From Biscogniauxia marginata (Eukaryota; Ascomycota; Sordariomycetes; Xylariales; Xylariaceae): a stretch of 64,000 nt of DNA. This document shows, one piece after another, positions 35,422-47,298 of the stretch. Position numbers and translations under genes: made by a program. The first letter of the stretch is position 1; each line of letters begins with the position of its first letter. The notes under the pieces are model-generated. The model saw only the letters and a program-made list of their open reading frames with translations, ran no database searches and was not told the DNA's origin. The stretch covers positions 33,838 to 97,837 of the forward strand of contig MU404184.1 in assembly GCA_022695795.1 (NCBI GenBank), in the 5' to 3' direction.

Positions 35422-36977
35422 GGATCGAGAACCACTTCAATCTGGTTTAATTTCCAGCCAAAGAGGTAGGAGAGGATCGTGGGCGGAAATCGGGGCCGGG
35501 GAGGAGGGAAATAAAAAGACACCCGGAAATGCATGTTTCATTCGATTGCCTAGTACATTTGCAGGTAGTGAAGTTGATTTTATTTGTCGACGTTAGGTGG
35601 TAGAGACACTTCACTAATTGCATTTTATTTTCATGCAATCTTAGGAACCCCTATTTCCTTATACCGTGTCGAACGAATTAATACGAACATGATTGCACCC
35701 TACTTCTTGATTATCACTAATTTCACCACATGCCTTGCAGAAATCAGTGCCCAGGGCGCCTATAGCGATGCTTTCCTCTTCATATGTAGGAAGGGGATTA
35801 GTAGTGCCGAGGGGCTACCCGAGCCGTAGACTATTTACTAGCACAAATTCCCGCACGCATTTCTAACTAAGCGTATCATCTAATCCAATACCAAGCGTCA
35901 CCTTTTGTTTTTCATCTGATCATTCAGGATCCCACATTAGTTTGGGCTAAGTGTGGCGCGGCAGGATGACCCTAACCTACAGGTAGGTACTATATACGAA
36001 ATCATCAGGCCTCAGCTCACCCCGGATCATGCTGCCACTTTGGGTATAAGTGGCTTGTCGAAAAACACGGGACGGCCCACCCCCTTTTACTAACCTCTAA
36101 GAATAATTGCACGCGTACAAAAGATGGAGTGAAGATAGCCTCTAATGCAGCATATAGCAGATTCCAACGACTTAAAGTTATTTATATCATCACAAGTTGA
36201 GCAACAGCAAACTAGGAATGGTATTCGGTAGCGTACTCTGCGGCCGACATGTTGCAAAGTTTTATGACAGTGTGCTGTATGTAGGTAGAGGCAACCCCCC
36301 CCCCCCCCCCACTGCAGAGGATTAGAACAAGGGCATTGATGGGTATTGGTCTTGGCAGGAACTATGTTTCAACTATAGTGACTTTGAACTATATGAAACA
36401 AGTCATAGTCCCACCACCTTGGGTGCCAGTCTTAAGCCCGGGCACATGAAAACGTAAATTAATCCAAAAACGAAAGAGTATGCGCGTACCTACGTGTGTA
36501 TAGGTACTAGCTAACATTCCACTCTCTACCAGACGAGCCCCCCCCGGTTCGGACAGACTCGTGTTTGAGCCTCATGTCTGTCTAGAATATACCACTACTA
36601 GGCTACGATTCGCTAGACAAATTCATCATGGGGCGCTTCAGTCCATCAATCTCCCTTCATTTGGCTACTGGGCCCGTAAAATGTTAGCTAATGAACCCCT
36701 ACTCAGCCCACATACCGTTGATTCTTTAGCTTGTGCCATAGTAATATTCTTGTATGTACCTATATATATATGCCAAAGTTTCTGTTCCATATAACATGCT
36801 ATCCATCCATTTGCACATCATTTTCCATTCCGTTGCTGATAGGTTCTAGTCCGTGACTTGATATTCGCTTCTTGTTTAGTCTTTATAAAATCAATCCGTT
36901 CTTTTTGCCTGGTGCGCTTTGTCAAAATTTCAACTCCTTCACTAACTTTCATCGCATTCATCTAAGCATCTTTCACA
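35422..36977. other. Intergenic with a C16 tract; upstream region of the LPMO-like gene
   Basis: 1.6 kb without a supported gene between two divergent genes. It has a run of 16 C at 36295-36310 and a TAGGTAGG-type run at 35982-35990. The right end is a pyrimidine-rich leader (36900-36977). Confidence 0.55.
36884..36889 (+). promoter_or_regulatory. Likely TATA box of the LPMO-like gene
   Basis: TATAAA 94 bp upstream of the ATG at 36978, followed by a pyrimidine-rich leader up to CACAATG. Spacing and context fit a fungal core promoter. Confidence 0.5.
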
Positions 36978-37926
36978 ATGAAATCCACTGCTATCATCAT
37001 CCTCAGCCTTGCCAGCTTTGTTTCGACTGTCTTGGGCCACGGATTCGTCACTAGTCCCCAAGCTAGAATGCCTGGTGATGCTATGGCCTCCGCCTGTGGC
37101 CAGCAGGTCGAAATCAACCAGCAGTCAGACAATTATGGCAATATCCAAGGAGAGCTACAAATCGCCAACAGCCAGAGTGATTACAACGCAGAAGCGTGTA
37201 ATATCTGGTTGTGCAAGGGTTACAAGTTCGAGGACAATAGTGCTAATGTGCAATCTTACTCTCCCGGACAGGTTGTCCCATTCACTGTCGACATCCGAGC
37301 TCCTCATACCGGAGTTGCTAACGTCACCATCATCTCGACTTTCACTAACACCGTTGTTGGCGATACCTTGAAGTCCTGGGATGTATATGCCTCCAATTCA
37401 TCTCCTATTCCCGATGAGCAAAAGAGCTTTGATATTACCATCCCAAATGATCTGGGAAGCAAATGTGCAACTGCCGGCGACTGTGTCATCCAGTGGCAAT
37501 GGGATGCCCAGTCTATCGACCAAACTTACCAAAGCTGCATCGACTTCACAGTCAGCGGCAGCGGCTCATCTAATAGCGACGCGAGCCCATCGTCTTCATC
37601 TTCTGCTCCAGCCCAGCCGACAGGCACCGCTATTTCCCAGCCATCCTCATCTACTACCGCTACGACCACTGCAGCCGCTTTCATCAATGCTGCTGAAATC
37701 CCATCCGGGCTTCTGACTTCCATCCTCCCAACTGCGCTGCCTACTGGAACCTCAGCCCCCACGCAGCCCATCACTGAGGGCACTACTATGCAGGGTACGT
37801 ACGCCTAATCCAATAGCATTTGTTGATAGACATTTCTGACGTTTATGTATAGATCTTGTTGACTGGGTCAACTACCTTATGTTGAGCGTTTCCTCTACTA
37901 AGCGACATGCTCGAGATTTTATCTGA
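36978..37926 (+). CDS. Secreted LPMO-like protein (chitin-binding type 4 / LPMO_10-like)
   Basis: Exons 36978-37794 and 37853-37926, giving 296 residues. A signal peptide of about 20 residues (MKSTAIIILSLASFVSTVLG) would leave His21 as the new N-terminus (HGFVTSPQARMPG), the first histidine of a copper histidine brace. A second candidate is His110 in DIRAPHTGVANV. Six cysteines (40, 74, 79, 163, 169, 187) could form three disulfides, and TYQSCIDF closes the domain. Residues 194-235 are a Ser/Thr-rich linker. Such proteins are secreted and may oxidise polysaccharides such as chitin; activity is not shown here. If the 58-nt intron (GTACGT..TATAG) were not spliced, the protein would end 4 codons later (276 residues). 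I prefer the spliced form because it adds DWVNYLML and KRHARDF, which look like a genuine tail. The exact CAZy family is not certain. Confidence 0.83.
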
Positions 37927-38444
37927 AGATAAAGGAACTTTGTAGAAGGTGTTCTTCATAGCTAGATTCGTGTCGCGAAAAATTTCCGCAAAAGTAGGAC
38001 AAGGATTTTCTGACTTTTTTGTGGATGTGAATCTTTGACGTTACGGAGTAGTCTGTTAAATATTTCAATTCCACTGTATATATAATGAATTTAAGTTACG
38101 CTTAACAAGCCTTCTAATAATAATAAGCGCATGTAAGAACGGTTCTTTTATATATATATAACTAATAAACGATGGTAAATTTCTTAAGATGTTTATATTA
38201 CCCGTTTATATTACTACCTTTTCTTAATATAAAAGATATATATATATAGAAAATATGAAATATTAATTATAAATTTAACGATCGAAATATAAGTATTTTA
38301 TACTTCGTTATATAAGGCTTTATATATGGATTATATATAATTATATAATTTAAATTTAATATTAAAATGAATTAAATAAAAAGTTATTAACCCCCTTTTT
38401 AAACTATTAATAAAAACAATATAAAATAAATAAAACTTATAATA
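37927..38444. other. 3' flank and transition into the AT-rich block
   Basis: Normal composition until about 38090, then RIP-mutated. A short TA repeat lies at 38150-38160. No gene. Confidence 0.5.
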
Positions 38445-38876
38445 TAACGTATTATATAAGCGAGTAAACGAAACAAGCTCGTGAATAAAATGGTTTTTTA
38501 TATAAAATCGACTTTTTCGAAAATTTATAACTTTACGCGTAAAAATCGTAAACATCTCGGACCTTTTTTTAGTTATATAATTATAAGGTTTAATTAAAAT
38601 TAAAATTAAAAAAATTAATTTTAAAAGACGTGAAAAGAAAACGCGTAAAAACTAAAATTAAAATAAAACGTATAAACCTTTTTACGTATTTCTTTATATA
38701 TTTTATTTTTTTATTCTTTTATTTTATTTTTAATTAAACCTTATAATTATATAACTAAAAAAAGGTCTAAGATTTTTACGATTTTTACGATTTTTACGTG
38801 TAAAGTTATGAATTTTTAAAAAGGTCGATTTTATATAAGAAATCAAATGGCTTACTCGCTTATAAGACACATTATA
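38445..38876. mobile_element. MITE copy C
   Basis: Starts TA+ACGTATTATATAAGCGAG and ends CTTACTCGCTTATAAGACACATTATA. The long terminal inverted repeats have the same ATATAAAATCGACTTT motif as the other copies (about 38500 on the left and its inverse at about 38820-38840 on the right). The centre differs from copy B and resembles copy E, so two subtypes exist. Confidence 0.82.
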
Positions 38877-39168
38877 ATTAATTTAATTTTTTTTTAATTT
38901 TTTTTTTAATTTTAAAAGGCCTTAACTCGAAAAATATAATAAATTAAATAACTTAAATTACGCGTTAAAAAACCGAATATTTAATATAAAAAGGTATTTA
39001 ATTTTTAAAGCGTAAAACTAAAAAAGACGATTCGAATAATAATAATAATAAATTAATTTTAATATCGCGTAAATATTTTTTAATGGTTAAAACTACGAAA
39101 ATTATAAAAACTAACTTACTTGCTTATATAGTTTACTCGTTTATAAAACACATTACGTTATTTATATA
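38877..39168. mobile_element. Right-end fragment of the Fot1/Pot2-like transposon
   Basis: Matches the last about 290 bp of the element that ends at 61680. It includes CTTAACTCGAAAAATATAAT near 38921, a GACGATTCGAATAATAATAA motif near 39024, and two successive 18-bp terminal units at 39115-39150, then ACGTTA. It abuts MITE copy C. Confidence 0.65.
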
Positions 39169-39476
39169 TTAATATATATTATATAATAATGAAATTAACT
39201 TAAATTAAAATAGTTAAAAAGAGAAAAGAGGTTATTATAATTAATAAAACTACTTATTATTACGTTGTAAAATAAGGTTATTTCGGTTTAATATAAATAT
39301 ATAAAAGTGTTATAAATAAAGGTCACGAAAAGTATTAATACGTACTTTACTTATTTTAAGTTTATCTTTAACTTATAACAAGTATATAAAGGTAAACTCT
39401 TTCTCTTTTTATTAAAATAAAGTAAATGTTTATTTTATTTTATTCTTTTTTTATAAAAATATATTAATTATACCTA
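39169..39476. repeat. AT-rich RIP sequence left of the LTR element
   Basis: Unassigned AT-rich sequence. It ends at the target duplication of the LTR element (GCTTA, 39477-39481). Confidence 0.5.
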
Positions 39477-39481
39477 GCTTA

Positions 39482-39878
39482 TGTGACGAACCTCCTTGTG
39501 TAATTCTAGTCAGCTGACTTTACAAGTAAGTACGTACTGGGTTTTCTTGATTTAAAGGTAATAATAGGTTGAGATTAGTTTAATTAATTTATAATGTTAT
39601 GTTCGTTAGAGAGATTTCAAGGTACTCTCATTATAATATTAAAGAGTGACTATAGTTTTAGATTAATAGCTAAAAAACGAGAGATTAATTATATAAGGAA
39701 ATTCCAATTTATTTATAGTTTCTTTTTTTTTTAATTTAATGAATCGTTGAATTGTTTATTTTAACTAGCGATTTACCGATTTAATGAATTGTTAAATCGC
39801 TTTTTTTAAATAACGATTTATCGATTTAATTTTTGATTATATGACTTATACACCTTTTTGTTTTTAAGGTTCGTAATA
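39482..39878 (-). repeat. 3' LTR of retrotransposon 1
   Basis: 397 bp, starting TGTGACGAAC and ending GTTCGTAATA. It pairs with 46751-47152 over its whole length and is only lightly RIP-mutated compared with the element body. Confidence 0.9.
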
Positions 39879-39879
39879 T

Positions 39880-39895
39880 TATTTTTCCCTTTTAA
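39880..39895 (-). other. Polypurine tract of retrotransposon 1
   Basis: The minus strand reads AAAAGGGAAAAAT directly inside the left LTR. This is the expected primer for plus-strand DNA synthesis and fixes the element's orientation. Confidence 0.7.
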
Positions 39896-41639
39896 GAATC
39901 TTTATTTTAAAAATAAGAAAAGGTTTAACCTTTTTTTTTATTTGTTAAATATTCTTTAAGCTTTTTTTAATTTATATGCATTATTATGTTTTATTATATA
40001 ATAAAAAATCGAAAAGAAAATTTTTAAACCTCGCGTCATATTAAGAGGAATTTTGAGAATAAGCTAGCTTTATTAAACGTGGTAAATATTAACGGTTATA
40101 AGGAAATACCTTATTTTTATTATAAAAGTTAAAATAAAAAATGTATTACTTTAAAGGATTTTGATCGTTACGAGAAATGTATTTAATTAAGTAAGGCTAG
40201 TTATAATGTGTTTAATATAACTCGAAAAGGTATTATTAAAATAACTCGTTAATATTAATAAGTAGAAATAGTATTAAAAAAAGCCGATATAGAAATAAAG
40301 GTTATTTTAAATAAGGTTCGCCGTTTTCGAGTTTAAAAGCGATTATAATTAAGCAAGTTATATAAAATGGTTATTCGGGGTTTTAATTCTATCGAGGAAT
40401 TAAAGCGCGTCGAGCGCGAGAAAAAAGAATAAAAACGTTTTATTAAAGAATCGTAACGTGAAAAAAGATCGTAACGTTAATTTAAATCTTCGTAAGGTTT
40501 ACTTGCTTTTAAGGTTTACCTTTTTTCTTTTTTTAATCGTTTTTAGCAAGATTAAAACTTCGATATTTAAGTCTTCTTAGCCGGTTTAGATTTTAGCGGT
40601 AAAAATCCTTAATTTTATTCATTAGATTTTTTAAATGTTTAAGTGGTTTTTAAGTGTTTTTTTTTAGTGAGTAGTCTTTTCACTTAACAAAATACTATAA
40701 TTAACTTTTAACTTGTTTTAAATTTAGTATTTTTTTTATTTCGTATTTATTAAGGTTTTTTTTAAATTTTAGTTGGTTTTTTAGTATGGTGTTATTTAGT
40801 GCTAGTTTTAAGAGCGAAATATGAAATATAAGATGTATTCTGGATCTTTTTAGTAGTGCTAGTTTGTAATTAACTTTCGAAATAACTTTTTTAATTCTAT
40901 ATAATCTTAATTTCTTAAATTTAAGTTTTTTGTTAAGTCGCTTTATTTTAATTTAAGGTGTTTTTAATGTTACGCTTTATTATTAGCGGAGTAAGTAAAT
41001 TATGTCTCTTTTTCTAAAAATTGGTTCTTTAATTCTTTTTTTATTATAGTATTTTATTATTTTATTTTAAATAAATTATAACTCTTTTTATAGTCGTTAT
41101 TATATTGTTTAAACCTTTTTAGATAGTATTTCTGCTCTCGGGGCTTTTATTTCGACCTTTAGTGCTTTTGTGAGTTTGATTAGTTGTTTTTGGATTTCCG
41201 CTTTTTGCTTGTATATTGCTTTATGTGGTGATATCTTTATATTTTCGTTAATTGAAGTATTATATGCTATTTAGGTTATTAGTAATAACTTTATTTAGTT
41301 ATTTATTTCCTAGTTAATATAGCTTTGTAAATATTGTTTTATTATTTAGTTTAATTTTTTTGTTTATTTATTTATTTGAAGGTAATATGCTATAAATAAT
41401 TTTTATTTAATTTTTATTCGTTTTATTAAACTGGTTTAAAATTTTGATGTAAATAACTTGTTTTTATTTGAAATAATGCGTTTTAATAACCTATGTTTAT
41501 TAACGTATTTTTTTAAGAAGCTAAAGACTAATTATTTTATTATACTTGATTTATTAAATGGTAAGAAGTAGGCGTATTTCGTGAGTTTATTAACGATTAC
41601 TTATATGTTGTTATAATGTATTTCTATAGTAAGATCTTT

Positions 41640-41830
41640 TAACTTTAGGAGTTTTATTACGAAGTTTTATATAATTGTATTTTATGCTTTATTAGGTATT
41701 TAGGTTGGTTATAATAGTTTATATGGTTTATGTTGTAATGTTTTAACCTTATTATAGATATTATAATTCTTTATAATTTTTTTAATTGTTTATTATATTT
41801 TTGGAAAGTCGAATTTTTTTTAAAGTTGTT
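41640..41830 (-). pseudogene. Integrase relic of retrotransposon 1
   Basis: On the minus strand, 41712-41750 reads KVKTLQHKPYKLL, the sequence that follows the zinc-binding HHCC motif of gypsy integrases. The residues just before it, NYNIYN, fit a CxxC pair with both cysteines changed to Tyr by G-to-A mutation. Stops interrupt the frame at positions where Trp or Gln are usual. Non-functional. Confidence 0.8.
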
Positions 41831-42779
41831 TTATTGTTTTGAAAATCCCTTGGTGGCTATGTAGAGGATATTTGTGAAATTCTTTAATGAATTTGTTTTG
41901 TATTTGTTTTAGTATGTATACCTTTTCTTTATACGAGAGAAGTTTGTCGCTAGATCCTTATTAAGACTATAATTGTTTTTCTTTTTAATTGTAATTTTCC
42001 TTAAATTGTTATTTCTAGTTTTTTATGTTGATTTATATATAAATTAATATAACTGATTTATTATTTTGTTATTTAAATATTTAGATATCTTTTTTGTTAA
42101 TTTTCGATTTATAATCTCCTTTTTTATTAAGAAGATTTATTTAGATATTTTCTTTTTCTTTGATGTACTAGATTTTAAAATTGAATTTAAACAAGAAAAT
42201 CATTTAACGTTCGTGTTTTTAGTTAAGCGTTTATATTATTATGAATCGTGTAAGGTTTTTGTGGTTTAAATAGATATTAATAGGTTCCTTGGTTTTGTTA
42301 AGTTATGGTTCTCATTTTTTTAGTGCTTTAATAATTATTAATAGTTCCTTGTTATAGATTTAATAATTTAGTTTAGCATTATATAGTACTTTAGATAGGT
42401 ACGTAATTAGGTATTATTTTTTATTATTTTTTAACTGTTTTAGGATTACTTTAATAGCGAAATTTAAGGCGTTTATCTTTAGTTGTTTTTTTTTTATTTT
42501 CGTTTAGAAGTTTATATATAACCTTATTAGTTATAACTTTTTTTAATTACTAAAAAGCCTATTTAGCTTTTTTAGTGAAATAAAAAACCTCTCTTGTTTT
42601 TACTAGGGTAGTTAATTCCGTTAATAATTTAGCGATACGCCCGAAATTTTTAATGAATTATTTAATATAATTAATAAAACCAAGAAATATATATATGTTT
42701 GTGACATTTTTAGGTTCTAATTAATCTTTAATTACTATTATTTTTCTTTTTTAAATGCGGATTTCTCTTGGATTTATTA

Positions 42780-43040
42780 TAAACCCTAAATAGTTTAGTT
42801 TTTTGATATACTATTTACTTTTAGTTAGATGAATAAGTAGGTTCGCCTTTTTTAAGGCTTTTAACATTTGCTTTATATATTTTTTATGCTCTTTTTCGTT
42901 TTTTAAGTAAATTAGTATATCGTTTAAATAAACAAATATAAATTTGTTTAAAAACTTACGAAGAATTATTATAATTATATGTTAAAATGTAGTGGGTGTG
43001 TTAATAAGTCTAAATAATATAACTTTGTATTTATAATATC
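42780..43040 (-). pseudogene. Reverse transcriptase relic of retrotransposon 1
   Basis: On the minus strand the stretch reads FRLINTPTTF, then YLNDILIYLKNEKEHKK (YLND at 42919-42930), then LLIHLTKSK-stop-Y and LNYLGF. This is the gypsy reverse transcriptase palm with YLDD changed to YLND and the usual Trp changed to a stop, both G-to-A on the coding strand. Non-functional. Confidence 0.9.
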
Positions 43041-43157
43041 TATATATTATTCGGAAAGCTATATATTATTCGGAAAGCTATATATTATTCGGAAAGCTAT
43101 ATATTATTCGGAAAGCTATATATTATTCGGAAAGCTATATATTATTCGGAAAGCTAT
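43041..43157. repeat. 19-bp tandem repeat, about 6 copies, next to an assembly gap
   Basis: Six identical units of TATATATTATTCGGAAAGC, running into the N stretch and resuming for part of a unit after it. The unit derives from the reverse transcriptase coding region. The sister element carries a single diverged copy at the same place (about 50680). Confidence 0.95.
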
Positions 43158-43252
43158 NNNNNNNNNNNNNNNNNNNNNNNNNNNNNNNNNNNNNNNNNNN
43201 NNNNNNNNNNNNNNNNNNNNNNNNNNNNNNNNNNNNNNNNNNNNNNNNNNNN
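43158..43252. other. Assembly gap (95 N)
   Basis: Run of N inside the 19-bp repeat of retrotransposon 1. The true number of repeat units is unknown. Confidence 1.
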
Positions 43253-45564
43253 GCTATATATTATTCGTGTTTTTTAGTTATTTTAATTATATAATATTTA
43301 TTACGAAGGTTTAATACTATAAAGATTTAGGCCTTATTAATTTGTTTTCTTATAAGTTTCATTAGTGGTAACGAATGCCTGTTTTTTTTGGTTATTTTAT
43401 TGAGGTGTTAGTAGTTAATTACTCGTCGCTATATTAGGTTTCTTTTTTTATCGACATGTTATTTCTCGTTTTTGTTTATTTTAGGTATTATGATTACCGG
43501 GTATTTTAACAAGGATTTTAATTCTTAAATATATTTTTTATTTAGATCCTTTTAGATTCCTTTTTATAGTGCCTTTTGTTTTTCTTGATTTATAAAATAT
43601 ATTAAGAATAATTTTAGTTATTTTTTTAAAGTGGATTTAATGATCTTATTAGTTATGTTTTAGTAATTCTTTTTTTGTTTTATTTTTAAATAATTTATAG
43701 AAATAAAGGTATTTACGTGGTACTTTTTTCGTTAGATTTTTAGGTTTAATTACTTAAATTATATAAGTAATATGTTTCGTTTTTATATTCGTTTCTTTGG
43801 AGTTATTTGCGGTATTTATCTCGTAACTCGTAATAGTTGACTCCTCTTGTTTTTAATTTTAATAAAGCGTGTTTATCTTGAAATTTATTTAAGGATTACT
43901 TTTTTTAAGCTAATTTATTCTTAGTATTATATCGTGATTTAATATGTATATAATATTAAAAATGATTTATTTAAAATGCCTTTAAATAGTTATTAAAAAA
44001 GGAATTATTTCTTTTAATACCTTACCATTTTTATAACTAAACATACCTCCTTTAAAGTTTTATAGTTTATATAAATTTTATTTATATATTTATAATATTT
44101 TGTTTTTTTGAGTTACCTTTATTAAAATATAATTTTTATTTACTTTTAAATTTATTAAGGCTTTATACTTTTTTTATTATACTTAACTTTAGTTATAATA
44201 ATATTATTAAGTCTTAATTGGATTTTATATAAGGACTTATTATTTATAGCTTTTCGCTGCTTTATTAGCGAGAGCTTTTACCGTTTTTTAGTCTTTTATA
44301 TCTCTTCTCTTTTGGTTTTCTTTTAGTTGTTATAACCCGGATATCTTTTTATTTTTAGGCTTTTATAAGAGCGTGTTTCTAATAATTATTACTTAAATAG
44401 TTTCTTTAATTACTTTTTACGTAATAAGAAATAAAAGGTTTATTTTTTATATAAAACTTTATATATTAAAACTTTAATTCTTTTTCGAGAGCCCTTTTAT
44501 AACTTAAGTTTGTTTTATTGACTTGGAATTTTTTAAAGTTTTAAATTATTTTTAAATAAAAAGAATAATTCTTGAGTTTACTTGTTAAGGGTATCTCGAT
44601 GTCTTTTTTTAGGTTTATATTAATTTCTAAAAGTTTTTTTTTTTTTTTTAGGTATATTTTAATAATTCGTTTATAGCTTCGTTTAATTATATGTGTTTTT
44701 ACTTGTTACTTTATTAAGTATTTTCTTATAAAGCCGAATAGATTAATGTCGTATTTAATTCGTTTTTCGAGTTATTATAAAAGATATAATTCTTTTTATA
44801 ACTCTTATAATTCTTTTTTAATCTCGTTTTTTTCGAAACCTGCTTTAAGTAAGTTGTGTACGTCGTATGGTATCGAGGTGTAATATATATAATCTTTAGT
44901 AATTGCTTTATTGTTTTTTTCGGAACTAAGGTGAAGATAATATACTCGAGGAAAATGTGGCTATCGTGGGATGTTATTATAAATATATTTATTTTCTTTC
45001 GTGTTATTACTTTCTAGTTTTTAAAGATAATAACTAGCTTCATTTTTAGAACTTTTATGTACTTAATAAGTGTCGTTAATGTAAAAGCTTTAATGTAACG
45101 ATATATGTTCCTTTAAGCTTTAATAGATATTATAATTATTATTTATATAAAACCTTTAATTTAAGTTATTATATTGGCTTTTTCTTTAATAAGTTTTATA
45201 TTTATCGTTATTATAGTGGCTTTAATGTAGATTATTATGGTTTAACTTAATTTTTAAGTCGTATTTTAGTTTATAATTATCGTATTTATATAGTAGTTCG
45301 CCTTTATTATATTCTTGTTTAGCTTGTTTTAATGTAAGATATTCTAGATATAAGTGGTTATTCTTTAAATAGTTTTTGCGGTTAACTTAATAAAATTTAT
45401 AAACTTTTTTTATAAGGGCTTTCTCGATTTTTTTTATTTTGATAATATCGATAGTAAATACTTGGTTTATTTCTTTGTTATTCTCGAATTAAACCCTTAT
45501 CTTAATAGCTTTTTTCTCGGGTTAAAGAATCCCTTTTGTTTTTAGTTCTTATTTCTTAGGACTT

Positions 45565-45608
45565 CGGTACTCGTTTTTATAATGTTTTTTTTTTATAATT
45601 AAAACATT
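45565..45608 (-). pseudogene. gag zinc-knuckle relic of retrotransposon 1
   Basis: The minus strand holds TGT TTT AAT TAT followed by an A run and CAT TAT AAA AAC GAG: a CCHC knuckle with Cys changed to Tyr and the A run two bases short relative to the sister element (53128-53169). Frame broken. Confidence 0.6.
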
Positions 45609-46750
45609 TAATAGTTAATTTATCTCGTTTTTTTTGTTCCTTTTAAATAACGTTGATTTTAATGGGGTTTGACTTGGTTTTAATGCTTTTCCTAGTTTCG
45701 GCACCGTTTTTATAATTTCCTCTTTTTAGCTAATCGTTATTCTTTCGTTATACCGTTTTTTTCTTTTTAAGGTATCGTTTAAAGTTTTTATTATTAATAA
45801 TTATTATTATTATAACGTAATTATTAAACTTTTTTGGGTTTCTTTCTTTATATAAGTTTATTTTATATAGTTTATTCTTTATATGGTTTTTTAATTTTTA
45901 ATAAAATAAGTAATATAAGTTTTTAATAAGTAGTTGTGATTAGCTTGCGAGTTTTTTGAACTTAATAGCGTAGTTTAAAGCCTTTTTGTTTTGTTATAAT
46001 TTGTAAAATCGAGTTTCGGCTTATTATTTAAGGATTAAATTGTTAAATATAAACTTAAGTTGTTTTTCAAATTCTTTATAATTTTTAAAGACTTTTTTCG
46101 TGTCTTTTTAGGCGTTTGATCCGTTTTTTAGATGATTTTTTAATACTAGTTAAAACTAGGTTAAAGCGGTTTTAGCGAGGAGTTGAGATATCGTGAAAAC
46201 CTTTTATTCTTTAATAGTAATTATTTTATAATAGAATTATAAATAGGTTTTAGTTTGGATTAAAAATCTTTTTAGATCGTTTGACTTATTATATTTACTA
46301 GGTATAATAGGTTTAAAACTCTTTACGTCGAGGGTTATTATATTGTTTTTGTTGTTTGAATTGTTAGGGTCGTTATCGTTTAAAGGTGGTTTCGGTTGTT
46401 TGTCTTTAGGAGGTAGAGGTTATTTTGTTTATTTGTTTTTTTTAGGTGTTTTTTTTTTCTTTTTTTCTTCTTTTTTAGATAGTTCTTCGTGTTAAGCTTT
46501 TAAGGTGTCCTTTTGTGACTCTTTTTTAGTTATAATTATAATAGATTTTTATGTTGGTTTCTTTAAATCTTTTTGTTATATCGTAAAAGGACTTAAAGCT
46601 TTCGTTTAAGAACTTGTTAATTGTTATTTTTTTATTTGTTTTTTTTCTTGTTACTTTTTGGTTTTAAGGGGCATATTTGTCCTAGGATTATTTAATTGAA
46701 AGTCCCTCTTTTTAAATCAATATTAAGCACTAATTAAGGAGCTATTAAAA

Positions 46751-47152
46751 TGTAACGAACTTCCTTATGTAATTTTAGTTAACTAACTTTATAAGTAAGT
46801 ATATACTGGGTTTTCTTAATTTAAAGGTAATAATAAGTTAAGATTGATTTAATTAATTTATAATGTTATGTTCGTTAAAGAGATTTTAAGGTACTTTTAT
46901 TATAGTATTAAAGAGTAACTATAGTTTTAGATTGATAGTTAAAAAACGAGAGATTAATTATATAAAGAAATTCCAATTTACTTATAATTTCCTTTTCTTT
47001 TCTTTTAATTTAATGAATCGTTAGATCGTTTATTTCGATTAACGATTTATCGATTTAATGAATCGTTAAATCGCTCCTTTTAAATAACGATTCACCGATT
47101 TAATCTTTGATCATGTGACCTGCACACCTTTTTGTTTTTAAGGTTTGTAACA
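46751..47152 (-). repeat. 5' LTR of retrotransposon 1
   Basis: 402 bp, starting TGTAACGAAC and ending TTTGTAACA. It keeps the canonical TG..CA ends and is followed by the GCTTG target duplication. Confidence 0.9.
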
Positions 47153-47298
47153 GCTTGCTTTCTCGATGTAATAAAAGGTTATTTTTATTTATTTTAATAT
47201 TATTTATAACTTTTATTATTTTTATATATTATTTTGTATTTTTAACTTTTCTTTTATTAAACTATATTAAACTTATAATATTTATAATACTACGTTAT
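47153..47298. other. Short spacer between the two LTR elements
   Basis: About 146 bp including the GCTTG target duplication of element 1. AT-rich, no feature. Confidence 0.6.

Larger units (their letters stand above)
39482..47152 (-). mobile_element. Ty3/gypsy LTR retrotransposon 1, full-length, RIP-inactivated
   Basis: A 7.7-kb element with LTRs at 39482-39878 and 46751-47152 and a 5-bp target duplication (GCTTA at 39477-39481, GCTTG at 47153-47157; the one difference is a RIP-type transition). It lies on the minus strand. The polypurine tract next to the left LTR (39880-39895, AAAAGGGAAAAA on the minus strand) marks the 3' end. From right to left the coding relics are a gag zinc knuckle (about 45565-45608), reverse transcriptase (about 42780-43040) and integrase (about 41640-41830). 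Reverse transcriptase before integrase is the gypsy order. The body has lost CpA on the plus strand while TpG is retained, so the coding strand suffered G-to-A changes, which made many stops. A 95-bp assembly gap lies inside. No functional gene remains. Confidence 0.9.

Noticed and set aside
42066..42269. 67-codon AT-rich frame on the plus strand
   Set aside because: It is on the antisense strand of the RIP-mutated retrotransposon; its Phe/Ile/Lys-rich composition follows from AT content.
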